Shown piece by piece: positions 7,769 to 15,611 of a stretch of 33,021 bases of DNA. The translations under genes and the position numbers were made by a program. The DNA lies in assembly GCF_000379845.1 (NCBI RefSeq), contig NZ_KB903778.1, forward strand, positions 28,181 to 61,201, written 5' to 3'. The DNA is from Moraxella boevrei DSM 14165 (GTDB lineage Bacteria > Pseudomonadota > Gammaproteobacteria > Pseudomonadales > Moraxellaceae). Positions within the stretch are counted from its first letter, which is position 1. Every line of letters starts with the position of its first letter. The notes under the pieces were generated by a model. The model ran no database searches and was not told the origin of the DNA. It saw only the letters and a program-made list of their open reading frames with translations.

Positions 7769-10180
7769 ATGAAACTAAATGAAAACTGGCTCCGTCGTTG
7801 GGTGAACCCAAATTTAACTGCCGAACAAATCGGCGAACAGCTTACCATGGCAGGCTTGGAACTTGATGATTTAACCAAAGTTGCTCGTGATTTTAGCGGT
7901 GTCGTCGTGGGCGAAGTGCTAACGGTAGAACAGCACCCAGACGCTGATAAATTAAAAGTTACCACCGTAAACATCGGTACTGGCGAACCCCTACAAATCG
8001 TCTGTGGTGCACCAAACGTAACCGTTGGCGTGCGTGTACCTGTGGCAACAATTGGGGCAGAGTTACCGCCAATTGATGACAAACCGTTTAAAATCAAAAA
8101 AGGCAAACTGCGTGGGGTTGAGTCGCACGGCATGTTGTGCGGTGGTAGCGAGATTGATTGCGATGACGGTGTGGATGGGCTACTCATTTTGCCAAATGAT
8201 GCCCCGATTGGGATGGACGTGCGTGCGTATTTGAACCTTGACAATCATATTTTTGACATTTCTATCACGCCAAACCGTGGTGACTGTTTTAGCGTGCGTG
8301 GCATGGCACGAGAGCTAGCAGTGCTAAACGATTTACCTTTTAATTTGCCATTTGATGACAAAACGCCTGCCAAAACTGGTGAGATAAAACAAGCCCTTAA
8401 CGTAATCACGACCGATTGCCCACGCTATTTTGCCCAAGTGTTAACCGACGTGGACAATGTCAGCTCACCAAAATTTATGGCGGACGCCCTCAACGGTTCT
8501 GGCATTAAGCCCAAAAATTTACTCGTTGATGTTACTAACTTTGTTTTAATGGAACTCGGTCAACCGTTACACGCTTTTGACAAAGATAAAATTGTTGGGC
8601 AAATTACGGTACGCATTGCCAACAAAGGCGAAAAATTCACCTTATTAAACGAAGACGAAATCACTTTACACGGCGATGAGCTTGTGATTGCTGATGATGA
8701 CGGTGTGATTGCCTTAGCGGGCATTATGGGTGGACTACGCACGGCGGTCAGCGATACTACCAAAAATGTCGTGATTGAAAGTGCGTTTTTTAAACCAACA
8801 GTGATTGCAGGTAAGGCTCGTCGATTTGGGTTACATACCGATGCAAGTCAGCGTTTTGAACGGGGTGTGGACTTTGAGCTGCCACAGCTTGCCTTAAATC
8901 GTGCGGTATCATTATTAGAAGAATTTGGCAATGCAACCGTGCATGAGATTAGCGTGCATGACAATGCTGATGAAATGCCAAAACGTAACCCTATTTCAGT
9001 GTCATTTGACAAAATCAACTCGCTACTTGGCGTAGAGATTGACAAGCAAACTTGCATTGATATTTTACAAAAACTTAAAATTCAAACCACCGAAAATAGC
9101 GATACTTTAACTTGTACACCACCAAGCCACCGTTACGATATTACCATTGCCGAAGATTTGGTAGAAGAAATTGTACGCATTTATGGCTACAATAACATTG
9201 CCAATCACTTGCCAAGTTTTGAGGCGAGCCTATATGATAACAGTGAGCAAATCGTGCGTGATAATCTCAAACAAGCCCTTGTCAATGCCGGTTACTTTGA
9301 GGCGGTGAGTTTTAGTTTTAGCGATGGAAAAATTGAAAAATTCTTTGATAATCAAGCGTTTGCTAAACCACTTGCCCTTACCAATCCGATTTCTGCAGAT
9401 TTGGCGGTGATGCGTCGCACTTTGTTGTCAAGCCTGTTACCATGCGTAAAATATAACCTAAACCGTCAGCAAAACCGTATTCGTCTGTTTGAAACAGGTT
9501 TGCGTTTTGATGGTGAAACGGTGGAAAATCTATCGCAAATTGAAACGCTAGCAATAGTTGCTCTCGGCATGCAAAATCCTGAACAACCGTTTACTTTTGA
9601 TACTACGGTGAAAGCGAGCATGGATTTTTATGATTTAAAACATGACGTTGAGCGTGTATTGCCTGTGCAACTACTTGCGAGCGGTCAAGTGCGGTATGAA
9701 CGCAGTCGCCTTGACTTTCTGCACCCAGGTCAGGGGGCGGACGTTTTTGTGGGTGATAAAAAAATCGGCTATTTAGGGCAGTTGCACCCACGCATTAGCC
9801 AAGCCCTTGATTTACCAACGGTATGGGTGGCAGAATTTGACGTGGTTGCCTTGATTACATTGCATCATCAGCAAAATGCTGTTACCGCCCCAAGCAAATT
9901 CCCAAGCGTCCGCCGTGATATGGCGGTGTTGGTAGATAAATCGGTGGCGGTACAAGATTTATTGACTGACATTCGCACCCATGCAGGCGAGCATCTCAAA
10001 GAAGTATGGCTATTTGACGTGTATGAAGGCGAACGCTTGCCAGACGGCAAAAAATCATTGGCGTTTGGTATGATTTGGCAAGACAATGAAGGCACGCTGT
10101 CGGATGAATTGATTAACACCAACTTTAATGCGATTGTTACGGCGTTAATCAATCAGCACAAAGCCGTTTTAAGAGATTAA
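7769..10180 (+). CDS. pheT: phenylalanine-tRNA ligase beta subunit
   Basis: The beta subunit of the alpha2-beta2 phenylalanyl-tRNA synthetase, providing tRNA binding and the B3/B4 editing domain that hydrolyses Tyr-tRNA(Phe). At 803 residues it is the usual bacterial length. The N terminus (MKLNENWLRRWVNP) is typical, followed by an OB-fold tRNA-binding domain (about 40-150), B3/B4 editing, B5, a synthetase-like core and a C-terminal FDX-ACB anticodon-binding domain (from about 710, starting near PSKFPSVRRDMAVLV). The ATG at 7769 follows AAAGAGAT. In E. coli and Pseudomonas the order is pheS-pheT-ihfA; here the upstream neighbour is a divergent capA-like gene and no pheS is present in the window. 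ihfA does follow, beyond a terminator. Confidence 0.97.
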   Translation: MKLNENWLRRWVNPNLTAEQIGEQLTMAGLELDDLTKVARDFSGVVVGEVLTVEQHPDADKLKVTTVNIGTGEPLQIVCGAPNVTVGVRVPVATIGAELPPIDDKPFKIKKGKLRGVESHGMLCGGSEIDCDDGVDGLLILPNDAPIGMDVRAYLNLDNHIFDISITPNRGDCFSVRGMARELAVLNDLPFNLPFDDKTPAKTGEIKQALNVITTDCPRYFAQVLTDVDNVSSPKFMADALNGSGIKPKNLLVDVTNFVLMELGQPLHAFDKDKIVGQITVRIANKGEKFTLLNEDEITLHGDELVIADDDGVIALAGIMGGLRTAVSDTTKNVVIESAFFKPTVIAGKARRFGLHTDASQRFERGVDFELPQLALNRAVSLLEEFGNATVHEISVHDNADEMPKRNPISVSFDKINSLLGVEIDKQTCIDILQKLKIQTTENSDTLTCTPPSHRYDITIAEDLVEEIVRIYGYNNIANHLPSFEASLYDNSEQIVRDNLKQALVNAGYFEAVSFSFSDGKIEKFFDNQAFAKPLALTNPISADLAVMRRTLLSSLLPCVKYNLNRQQNRIRLFETGLRFDGETVENLSQIETLAIVALGMQNPEQPFTFDTTVKASMDFYDLKHDVERVLPVQLLASGQVRYERSRLDFLHPGQGADVFVGDKKIGYLGQLHPRISQALDLPTVWVAEFDVVALITLHHQQNAVTAPSKFPSVRRDMAVLVDKSVAVQDLLTDIRTHAGEHLKEVWLFDVYEGERLPDGKKSLAFGMIWQDNEGTLSDELINTNFNAIVTALINQHKAVLRD

Positions 10181-10225
10181 TCTTGCTAAACGGTTGATTT
10201 TCATCATATTTTGGCAAAAACAGGG

Positions 10226-10271
10226 AAAATACGATAAAGTTGATAAAAGATATCTTTTTATCGTATTTTTT
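10226..10271 (+). terminator. intrinsic terminator of pheT
   Basis: A perfect 13-base-pair inverted repeat (arms 10226-10238 and 10257-10269) with an 18-base loop runs into a T tract ending at 10271. An alternative inner hairpin around GATATC is possible. It separates pheT from ihfA, which are commonly co-transcribed in related bacteria. Confidence 0.8.
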
Positions 10272-10313
10272 AGCTAATTTATCCAAAAACTGCAAAAATT
10301 TTGCAAAAATATT

Positions 10314-10341
10314 TTGTAACTTTGGCAAAATATGCTAAAGT
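10314..10341 (+). promoter_or_regulatory. candidate promoter of ihfA
   Basis: TTGTAA (10314-10319), a 16-base spacer and TAAAGT (10336-10341) preceded by TGC, which makes an extended -10. The predicted start is near 10348. The surrounding 150 bases are very rich in A and T, as expected for ihfA control regions, which are often autoregulated, but I cannot point to a specific IHF site. Confidence 0.4.
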
Positions 10342-10393
10342 ATAGCGTATAGTTTTGTATAAATTTTGTAAAAATTGTAAAAAGGAACGCTTC

Positions 10394-10696
10394 ATGAACA
10401 CACCAAACACCTTAACCAAATCTGAAATGGTGCAATATTTAATGGATAATCTATCCATGACACGTCAAGAAGGGCGTATGTTCGTGGAAAGTTTTTTTGG
10501 CGTGTTGTCAGAGAGCTTGACTGCAGGCTATCATGTCAAATTATCAGGGTTTGGTAATTTTGAATTAAAACAAAAAAATCAACGCCCCGGTCGTAACCCA
10601 AAAACAGGTGAAGCGGTAGCGATTTCGGCACGCCGTGTTGTCACTTTTAAAGCAGGGCAAAAAATGCGTCAACGTATGGCACAAACCTTATCTTAA
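10394..10696 (+). CDS. ihfA: integration host factor alpha subunit
   Basis: A 100-residue HU/IHF-family protein that pairs with IhfB to bind and sharply bend specific DNA sites. The family signature VKLSGFGNFELKQKNQRPGR is followed by NPKTGEAVAISARRVVTFKAG, the DNA-inserting beta arm with its conserved Arg-Pro-Gly-Arg-Asn-Pro tip; together with the pheT-ihfA gene order this favours IhfA over HU or IhfB. ATG 10394 follows AAAGGA at 8 bases; the open frame reaches back to 10355 but that start lacks a ribosome-binding site and family similarity. The gene is separated from pheT by a terminator and has its own promoter candidate. Confidence 0.95.
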   Translation: MNTPNTLTKSEMVQYLMDNLSMTRQEGRMFVESFFGVLSESLTAGYHVKLSGFGNFELKQKNQRPGRNPKTGEAVAISARRVVTFKAGQKMRQRMAQTLS

Positions 10697-10751
10697 TTGG
10701 TATTTTGACTTTATCAGCATTGAACGTCATAACTTTTCAATAAAGTTCAAT

Positions 10752-10786
10752 AAAAAAGCCCTCTAAATTTAGATGGCTTTTGTTTT
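10752..10786. terminator. bidirectional terminator between ihfA and metQ
   Basis: A nearly perfect 14-base inverted repeat (one mismatch, centre AAATTT) with A-run to its left and T-run to its right serves the convergent genes ihfA (plus) and metQ (minus). Core arms are AAAAGCC at 10754-10760 and GGCTTTT at 10775-10781. Confidence 0.85.
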
Positions 10787-10801
10787 GCGTAAAAACTTGG
10801 C

Positions 10802-11785
10802 TTATTTGGTAACGCTTGCAGTGGTTGATGCCGTTGCAGTCGCTGTATTGGCATTTTCGTTCCAAATTGCAGGGTATTTATAACCTGGGAAAGTTTCGTG
10901 AGCGTATTTTTTGAACGCTGCTGAATTATACGCGTTGGTGACGTCTTTTACCCATTTGGCATCTTTGTCTGCAGTACGAACGGCTGACCAGTTGACATAG
11001 GCAAAACTTGGTTCTTGGAATAATGCTTCGGTTAATTTCATGCCCGAGCTAGTTGCATAGTTCCCGTTTACTACGGCAAAATCCACATCTGAGCGAGAGC
11101 GTGGCAATTGAGCTGCTTCTAGCTCAACGATTTTGATATTTTTGGTGTTTTCTGCGATGTCATTTTTTGATGCGGTCAATGGGTTGATACCGTCTTTTAA
11201 TTTAATCCAACCCAACTCGTTTAACATCACCAACGCACGAGCAAAGTTACTTGGATCATTCGGTGCAGATAGGCTAGAGCCATCTTTGACTTGGTCAAGT
11301 GAGGTAGCTTTGCCCGCATAGATGCCAAGTGGTGCGGTCGGTACTTGGAATACTTCTACCAAATCTAAGTTGTGAGTTTTTTTGAAATCGTCCAAATAGG
11401 GCTTGTGTTGGAAAATGTTAATGTCAATATCACCGCTTGCTAAGGCTTGGTTTGGACGTACGTAGTCTGAAAACTCTACCAATTTTACTTTATAGCCTTG
11501 TTTTTCAAGTTGTGGTTTGACACTGTTTTTTACCATATCACCAAAGTCACCAACCGAAGTACCGAACACGATTTCAGGTTTATTTGGGTCAATGCCTGTA
11601 GCGACAGTATCTGTCGTTGTTGTGCTGGCAGTGCTGCTTGCAGTTTCGCTCGCTGGGGCAGAGGCTTGAACGGTAGTTTCGCTAGGTGTTTGCTCGGTTT
11701 TACTACAGCCGACGAGTACAAGGCTTGATAAGCCAACGGTAGCAAAGATTTTCGCAAGTTGTTGGTGTATTTTTGTGGTTTGCAT
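10802..11785 (-). CDS. metQ: methionine ABC transporter substrate-binding lipoprotein
   Basis: MetQ/NlpA-family lipoprotein that binds methionine in the periplasm and delivers it to MetNI. A lipobox (LVLVGC, Cys27) ends the signal peptide, then comes an unusually long Ser/Thr/Ala-rich tether to about residue 62, then the family domain: EIVFGTSVGDFGDMV, the FQHKPYLDDF motif, and the S-A-P-N-D-P-S-N ligand-loop region. The C terminus also ends in an Ala/Thr/Ser tail. 327 residues is longer than the usual 270 or so because of these two tails. ATG 11785 follows GGAG. It lies 305 bases downstream of metI, a wide gap for this operon, so it may have a promoter of its own. Confidence 0.93.
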   Translation of the reverse strand: MQTTKIHQQLAKIFATVGLSSLVLVGCSKTEQTPSETTVQASAPASETASSTASTTTTDTVATGIDPNKPEIVFGTSVGDFGDMVKNSVKPQLEKQGYKVKLVEFSDYVRPNQALASGDIDINIFQHKPYLDDFKKTHNLDLVEVFQVPTAPLGIYAGKATSLDQVKDGSSLSAPNDPSNFARALVMLNELGWIKLKDGINPLTASKNDIAENTKNIKIVELEAAQLPRSRSDVDFAVVNGNYATSSGMKLTEALFQEPSFAYVNWSAVRTADKDAKWVKDVTNAYNSAAFKKYAHETFPGYKYPAIWNENANTATATASTTASVTK

Positions 11786-12090
11786 GGGCTACTCCAATGG
11801 GTTGTAAGTTTTTTTAAAATGTATCTTAAAACTGGTTTGAAAATTGTTTTTAAAAACGTTTACTAATTGGTTAAAAGATAATGGGTTAAAAAAGGTGTTA
11901 ACAATATCGCAATACATTAGCATATTTAACAAAAATTTGTTATATTATTTTTTACTGAATATATGAAATTTTTTCATGACACGTCAAATTTTTTTAACAA
12001 GCCAGATTTAGCCAATTTTCGTGTAACATCAAAGTCATATTTTGTTTTTAAAGTAACAATTTAATTGCATAAGGTGGCGAATGCAGGTTC
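11786..12090. promoter_or_regulatory. 305-bp metI-metQ spacer with several inverted repeats
   Basis: No credible gene. The stretch is very AT-rich. Three short inverted repeats are close together: 11927-11942 (7-base arms TAACAAA/TTTGTTA), 11964-11976 (TGAAA/TTTCA) and 11977-11986 (TGAC/GTCA). They would suit operators or an RNA processing region upstream of metQ on the minus strand. I see no MetJ-type AGACGTCT boxes and no SAM riboswitch that I can recognise. Confidence 0.3.
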
Positions 12091-12780
12091 TCAACGTTTA
12101 TCCAGTTTTTCTGCCACTAAATTACCCACACTTTGAATAATAATCACCATGACAACGAGCAAAATTACCATAAAAATCATCACGTCATTTTGGTAACGGT
12201 TGTAGCCGTAGCGGATTGCTAAATCACCCAAACCGCCACCGCCAATCATTCCCGCCGCTGCACTATATGACAACAGGCTAATGGTAAGCGTGGTGATACT
12301 TAATACAAGGCTTGAACGGGCTTCTACCAACAAAATTTTGCGAATAATCGTCCAAGTGCTAGCTCCCATGGCTTGCCCTGCTTCAATGATGCCTTTTGGC
12401 ACATCACGTAAGTTTTGTTCCACCAAGCGGGCAAAATAAAACAATCCCGCTAGGCTCAACGCCACCGATGCAGCGACAGGCCCAATGGTCGTACCAACTA
12501 ACAAGCGAGTAGCAGGAATAATTACAATCATCAAAATCACAAACGGAAAGGCTCGCATCAGATTGGTAATATTACCCAAAATCCGATAAAAAAGCTTGTT
12601 TTCAGCAAGTTGATTTTTGCTCGTCATAAATAACGCCACGCCAAGCAACGTGCCAAAAATCACCGATACCACTGCAGAAATACCGACCATGACTAAGGTT
12701 TCCCAAAAGGCTTGCCAAATTTCATCACGCATTGCCCATAGATTGTTGGTGGCAGATTGCCAAGTTAATTCATTTGCCAT
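12091..12780 (-). CDS. metI: methionine ABC transporter permease
   Basis: A MetI-type inner membrane permease of 229 residues with five or six hydrophobic segments. The EAA coupling motif facing the ATPase is readable as DVPKGIIEAGQAMGASTWTI. Segments such as AFPFVILMIVIIPATRLLVG are typical of MetI. ATG 12780 follows AAAGGT, and the start lies 9 bases after the metN stop codon, so the two are translated from one message. It imports D- or L-methionine together with MetN and MetQ. Confidence 0.95.
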   Translation of the reverse strand: MANELTWQSATNNLWAMRDEIWQAFWETLVMVGISAVVSVIFGTLLGVALFMTSKNQLAENKLFYRILGNITNLMRAFPFVILMIVIIPATRLLVGTTIGPVAASVALSLAGLFYFARLVEQNLRDVPKGIIEAGQAMGASTWTIIRKILLVEARSSLVLSITTLTISLLSYSAAAGMIGGGGLGDLAIRYGYNRYQNDVMIFMVILLVVMVIIIQSVGNLVAEKLDKR

Positions 12781-12789
12781 AATGTACCT

Positions 12790-13527
12790 TTAGTCTTCTT
12801 CAATTAACAATCTACCAATGTCGGTTGTGGCGTGGATTTCGCCATGTTGCACGTGTGCTACTTCCAATAATTTGCCCGTGTCAAGCAATGCCACTCGGTG
12901 ACACAAACGCCGAATAACCGACATTTCGTGGGTAACAATCACAATGGTAACGTTAAATTTTTCGTTAATCTCTTTTAAACAGGACAATACCGATTTAGTC
13001 GTCGCAGGATCAAGAGCTGATGTCGGCTCATCGGCAAGCATGACGTGCGGTTTTGGGGCTAAGGCTCTGGCAATACCTGCACGCTGTTTTTGGCCACCTG
13101 ATAGCTGGGCAGGGTAGTGGTTAGCGCGATTGGTCAAATCCACAATTTCAAGGCATTCCATGACACGAGGCATAATTTTTGGGTGTTCCCAACCTGCGAC
13201 TTCTAGGGTAAAGGCAACATTTTGGGCTACGGTACGATTTGCCATTAGGTTAAATTGTTGAAAAATCATCCCAACATTTTGGCGAGCGTGGCGTAAATCA
13301 TGGTTGGATAACGCTGTTAATTCTTTGCCATCAATGGTAACTTTGCCTGTATCTGGGCGTTCTAATAGATTAATCAGGCGAAGTAGGGTGGATTTTCCTG
13401 CTCCAGAATAGCCCATTAAGCCAAAAATCTCACCTTGCTTGATGTGCAGGGAAGTTGGCTCAACGGCGGTAAACCAGTTACCATCTTGGGTTTGGAAGCG
13501 TTTGCTAATGTTGTCAAGGATTATCAT
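12790..13527 (-). CDS. metN: methionine ABC transporter ATP-binding protein, short form
   Basis: ABC ATPase with Walker A GYSGAGKST, Q-loop FQQFN, signature LSGGQKQR, Walker B VMLADEPTSALD and switch VTHEM. The start MIILDNISKRF at 13527 aligns with MetN proteins; the frame is open to 13572, but those residues are not family-like, and neither start has a good Shine-Dalgarno. The protein is about 245 residues. Typical MetN is about 340, because a C-terminal NIL (ACT-like) domain binds methionine and switches the transporter off. Here the protein stops about 20 residues after the H-loop region, so that domain is absent. The metN-metI-metQ order fixes the identity. Confidence 0.93.
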   Translation of the reverse strand: MIILDNISKRFQTQDGNWFTAVEPTSLHIKQGEIFGLMGYSGAGKSTLLRLINLLERPDTGKVTIDGKELTALSNHDLRHARQNVGMIFQQFNLMANRTVAQNVAFTLEVAGWEHPKIMPRVMECLEIVDLTNRANHYPAQLSGGQKQRAGIARALAPKPHVMLADEPTSALDPATTKSVLSCLKEINEKFNVTIVIVTHEMSVIRRLCHRVALLDTGKLLEVAHVQHGEIHATTDIGRLLIEED

Positions 13528-13772
13528 AAAAAATTTGGTTAAAAATTGGCTAAAAGATTGCAATTTTAACATAGATTGATAGAAATGTGATATTTTTTAA
13601 TTGGAAAAATAAACCAAACATTGATTTATTGGGTAAAGCTTGGTGTGATGTTGATAAAAATTGTCAATGAAAAATTGTGGAAAAATTAAATGCTTGTTTT
13701 AGATTTAATACCAAAAACTAAAGGGGTTAATCAGCAAATGGTCAAACAACAAGGCATTAGTGCGTGCTGTCA

Positions 13773-13895
13773 ATGCAAGGCGACTTGGTAAGTGAGTATG
13801 TTTTGCCCGATATCAAATTTGATGATGAAATCAAAATTGTTGCGATGAGTTATCATTCATCGTTTGAATTGCCAACTGAAGAAGAAATGATTTGA
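13773..13895 (+). pseudogene. small ORF or gene remnant in the metN upstream region
   Basis: A 40-codon frame (ATG 13773, TGA 13893) reads MQGDLVSEYVLPDIKFDDEI and continues with protein-like composition, ending in PTEEEMI. No ribosome-binding site is evident. A second frame just upstream (ATG near 13690, stop TAA just after codons for KATW) overlaps it, which looks like two pieces of a frameshifted gene. I do not recognise a family. The remaining bases from 13528 to 13916 hold the upstream region of metN on the other strand, where TTGACA occurs (13662-13667) without a good -10. Confidence 0.3.
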
Positions 13896-13916
13896 CAAAT
13901 AAACTTAACAAATAGG

Positions 13917-15551
13917 TTAATGTTGCTTAATCGGTAAGGTAATTAAAAACCGTGTTTGTCCATTTAACGTATCGGTAATAATCGTACCATGATGTGCGGT
14001 GACGATTTGGGCGACTAGCGATAGCCCTAGACCAGAACCTTTTTTCTCTTGTTGTAAACGCACAAAGGGCGAGAAAATATCTTGGCGTTTGTCAATGGCA
14101 ATGCCTGTACCGTGGTCAATCACCGCAATGCGAATGCGTTGATAATGGGGTGTTGTGGCGATTTGATGATTATTTTTATCTACCTTTTTACGACTAAAAA
14201 GCGTACTTTTGTTGATTAAAATTGGTTTTTCAGTTTGTGGGGGTTCAGTTGCAGTTTTATTTTCAGTCATCTCAACATTCGCATTGTCGCTAATTGGTTG
14301 ATTGTCATTCATCGTTTCAATTGTAGAAATATCGGTAGTTTCAGTATTTTCATTGATTGATGCCTGAAAACTCATGATTGGCAAATCAATCTCATTGCCT
14401 AACTCATCAATGGCGTAGAGTTGCACCGTCACAGGTGGCACGCCGTGCAAATGGGCGTTATCCAACAAATTTCTAATTAAATGCGTGAGTAATTTTTCTT
14501 GCCCTTCAATATGCAATTTTGCACCGTAAAAACTCGCTTTTGGATAATGTTGTACTTCATTTTTTATCAGTTCATACAGATTAACATCCGCCATCTTTTC
14601 CACGGCGTGACCTGCATCCATTCGGCTTACGAGCAAAATACTTTCTACCAAATCATTTAATCCTGTTAAATCTCGGTTAACTGCATCGGCACGTTTGGCA
14701 AATTTTTCTTGCCCTTTTTCACCAAGCTGACTGGCGAGCATACTCATCATTTCTACTTGCAAGCGAATGCGTGTAATCGGCGTGCGTATCTCGTGCGATG
14801 CGTGAGCTAGCAAAAGTTTGTTGGCATTCATCAAAGTTTCAATGCGTTCGGCGGTTTGGTTAAAACCTTTTGCCAAAATTGCAATTTCATCATTGCCAAC
14901 AGGGGTAACTCGCACGCTAAAATCACCATCACCAAGCTGTTTAATCTGACGGCTCATTTGATTAATCCGCCATGTCATGGTACGCGTGATAAACCATAGC
15001 ATCGCTGACATAATCAGCAATAATAATAGCGTGCCTGTAATCAGATTAATTGCAGGGGAAATCGGTGGTTTTTGATTAATATTAGAATGGTATAAAATCA
15101 CATAACCCGCTTGGCTTGGTATTTGCACTTCGGTCGGGCGTTTGGGGTCGTCGTTAGTCGGTAAAAGGCTGTTATACCAAGTCGGCTCGGGTGGCAACAT
15201 ATCAGGCAAGCCTTTTGCCACCATAATCGCTTGACGGGTTTTGGCATCATATAGCCCAAAACGAGCATTTAACGACTCGCTATAAACATTAAAGCTTCGC
15301 CTTACCAACGCCAACAAATAACGTGTTTCAAGGTTTTGTTGATTTTGTTGGGCTTGTTGTAGCTGTAGCAACACAGGCTCTAACTGCTGTCCAACTTGAT
15401 TGGCGATAATTTGATGCCGAGTGTTGGTAGATGTGTCATGTACCAAATGGGCTAAAATTACCATAGCACAGGCGAACAAAATCAATGCCAGCATCACGCT
15501 GACAAAGAGTTTGATAAAGACGCTGTCAAATTGTCGCAGACGGTTTTGCAT
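13917..15551 (-). CDS. two-component sensor histidine kinase (HAMP/HisKA/HATPase_c)
   Basis: Inner-membrane sensor kinase of 544 residues. The first membrane segment is at about 12-35 and the second at about 165-190, enclosing a periplasmic domain of about 130 residues. A HAMP domain follows (QIKQLGDGDFSVRV), then the H-box LLLAHASHEIRTPI with His253, the N-box RNLLDNAHLHG (Asn365), the G1 box DHGTGI (Asp479) and the G2 box GSGLGLSL. The N- and G1-boxes are 114 residues apart, about 70 more than usual, because of a low-complexity Asn/Thr/Glu-rich insertion (bases about 14150-14375). The gene follows its response regulator with a 60-base gap and has a weak ribosome-binding site. The nearby CpxP/Spy-like gene suggests an envelope-stress kinase of the CpxA/RstB kind, which is an inference. 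Confidence 0.9.
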   Translation of the reverse strand: MQNRLRQFDSVFIKLFVSVMLALILFACAMVILAHLVHDTSTNTRHQIIANQVGQQLEPVLLQLQQAQQNQQNLETRYLLALVRRSFNVYSESLNARFGLYDAKTRQAIMVAKGLPDMLPPEPTWYNSLLPTNDDPKRPTEVQIPSQAGYVILYHSNINQKPPISPAINLITGTLLLLLIMSAMLWFITRTMTWRINQMSRQIKQLGDGDFSVRVTPVGNDEIAILAKGFNQTAERIETLMNANKLLLAHASHEIRTPITRIRLQVEMMSMLASQLGEKGQEKFAKRADAVNRDLTGLNDLVESILLVSRMDAGHAVEKMADVNLYELIKNEVQHYPKASFYGAKLHIEGQEKLLTHLIRNLLDNAHLHGVPPVTVQLYAIDELGNEIDLPIMSFQASINENTETTDISTIETMNDNQPISDNANVEMTENKTATEPPQTEKPILINKSTLFSRKKVDKNNHQIATTPHYQRIRIAVIDHGTGIAIDKRQDIFSPFVRLQQEKKGSGLGLSLVAQIVTAHHGTIITDTLNGQTRFLITLPIKQH

Positions 15552-15611
15552 ACAAAAAACCGATAAATAGATTGATCAAAATATTTAAACTTCTAATAAA
15601 GTAAGTCTAAA

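Noticed and set aside
7726-7782. Short ORF with two adjacent Phe codons just upstream of pheT, as in a pheST attenuator leader peptide
   Set aside because: Only two Phe codons, no ribosome-binding site, no terminator/antiterminator pair, its ATG falls in the -10 region, and it overlaps the pheT start.
9687-9695. AAGTGCGGT, the core of the Haemophilus DNA uptake signal
   Set aside because: A single occurrence was noticed, within pheT coding sequence, without the flanking AT tracts; the organism is not Pasteurellaceae. Chance is enough.
13528-13760. SAM riboswitch or MetJ box before metN
   Set aside because: No AGACGTCT-type repeats and no recognisable riboswitch core could be found by eye; a covariance search would settle it.
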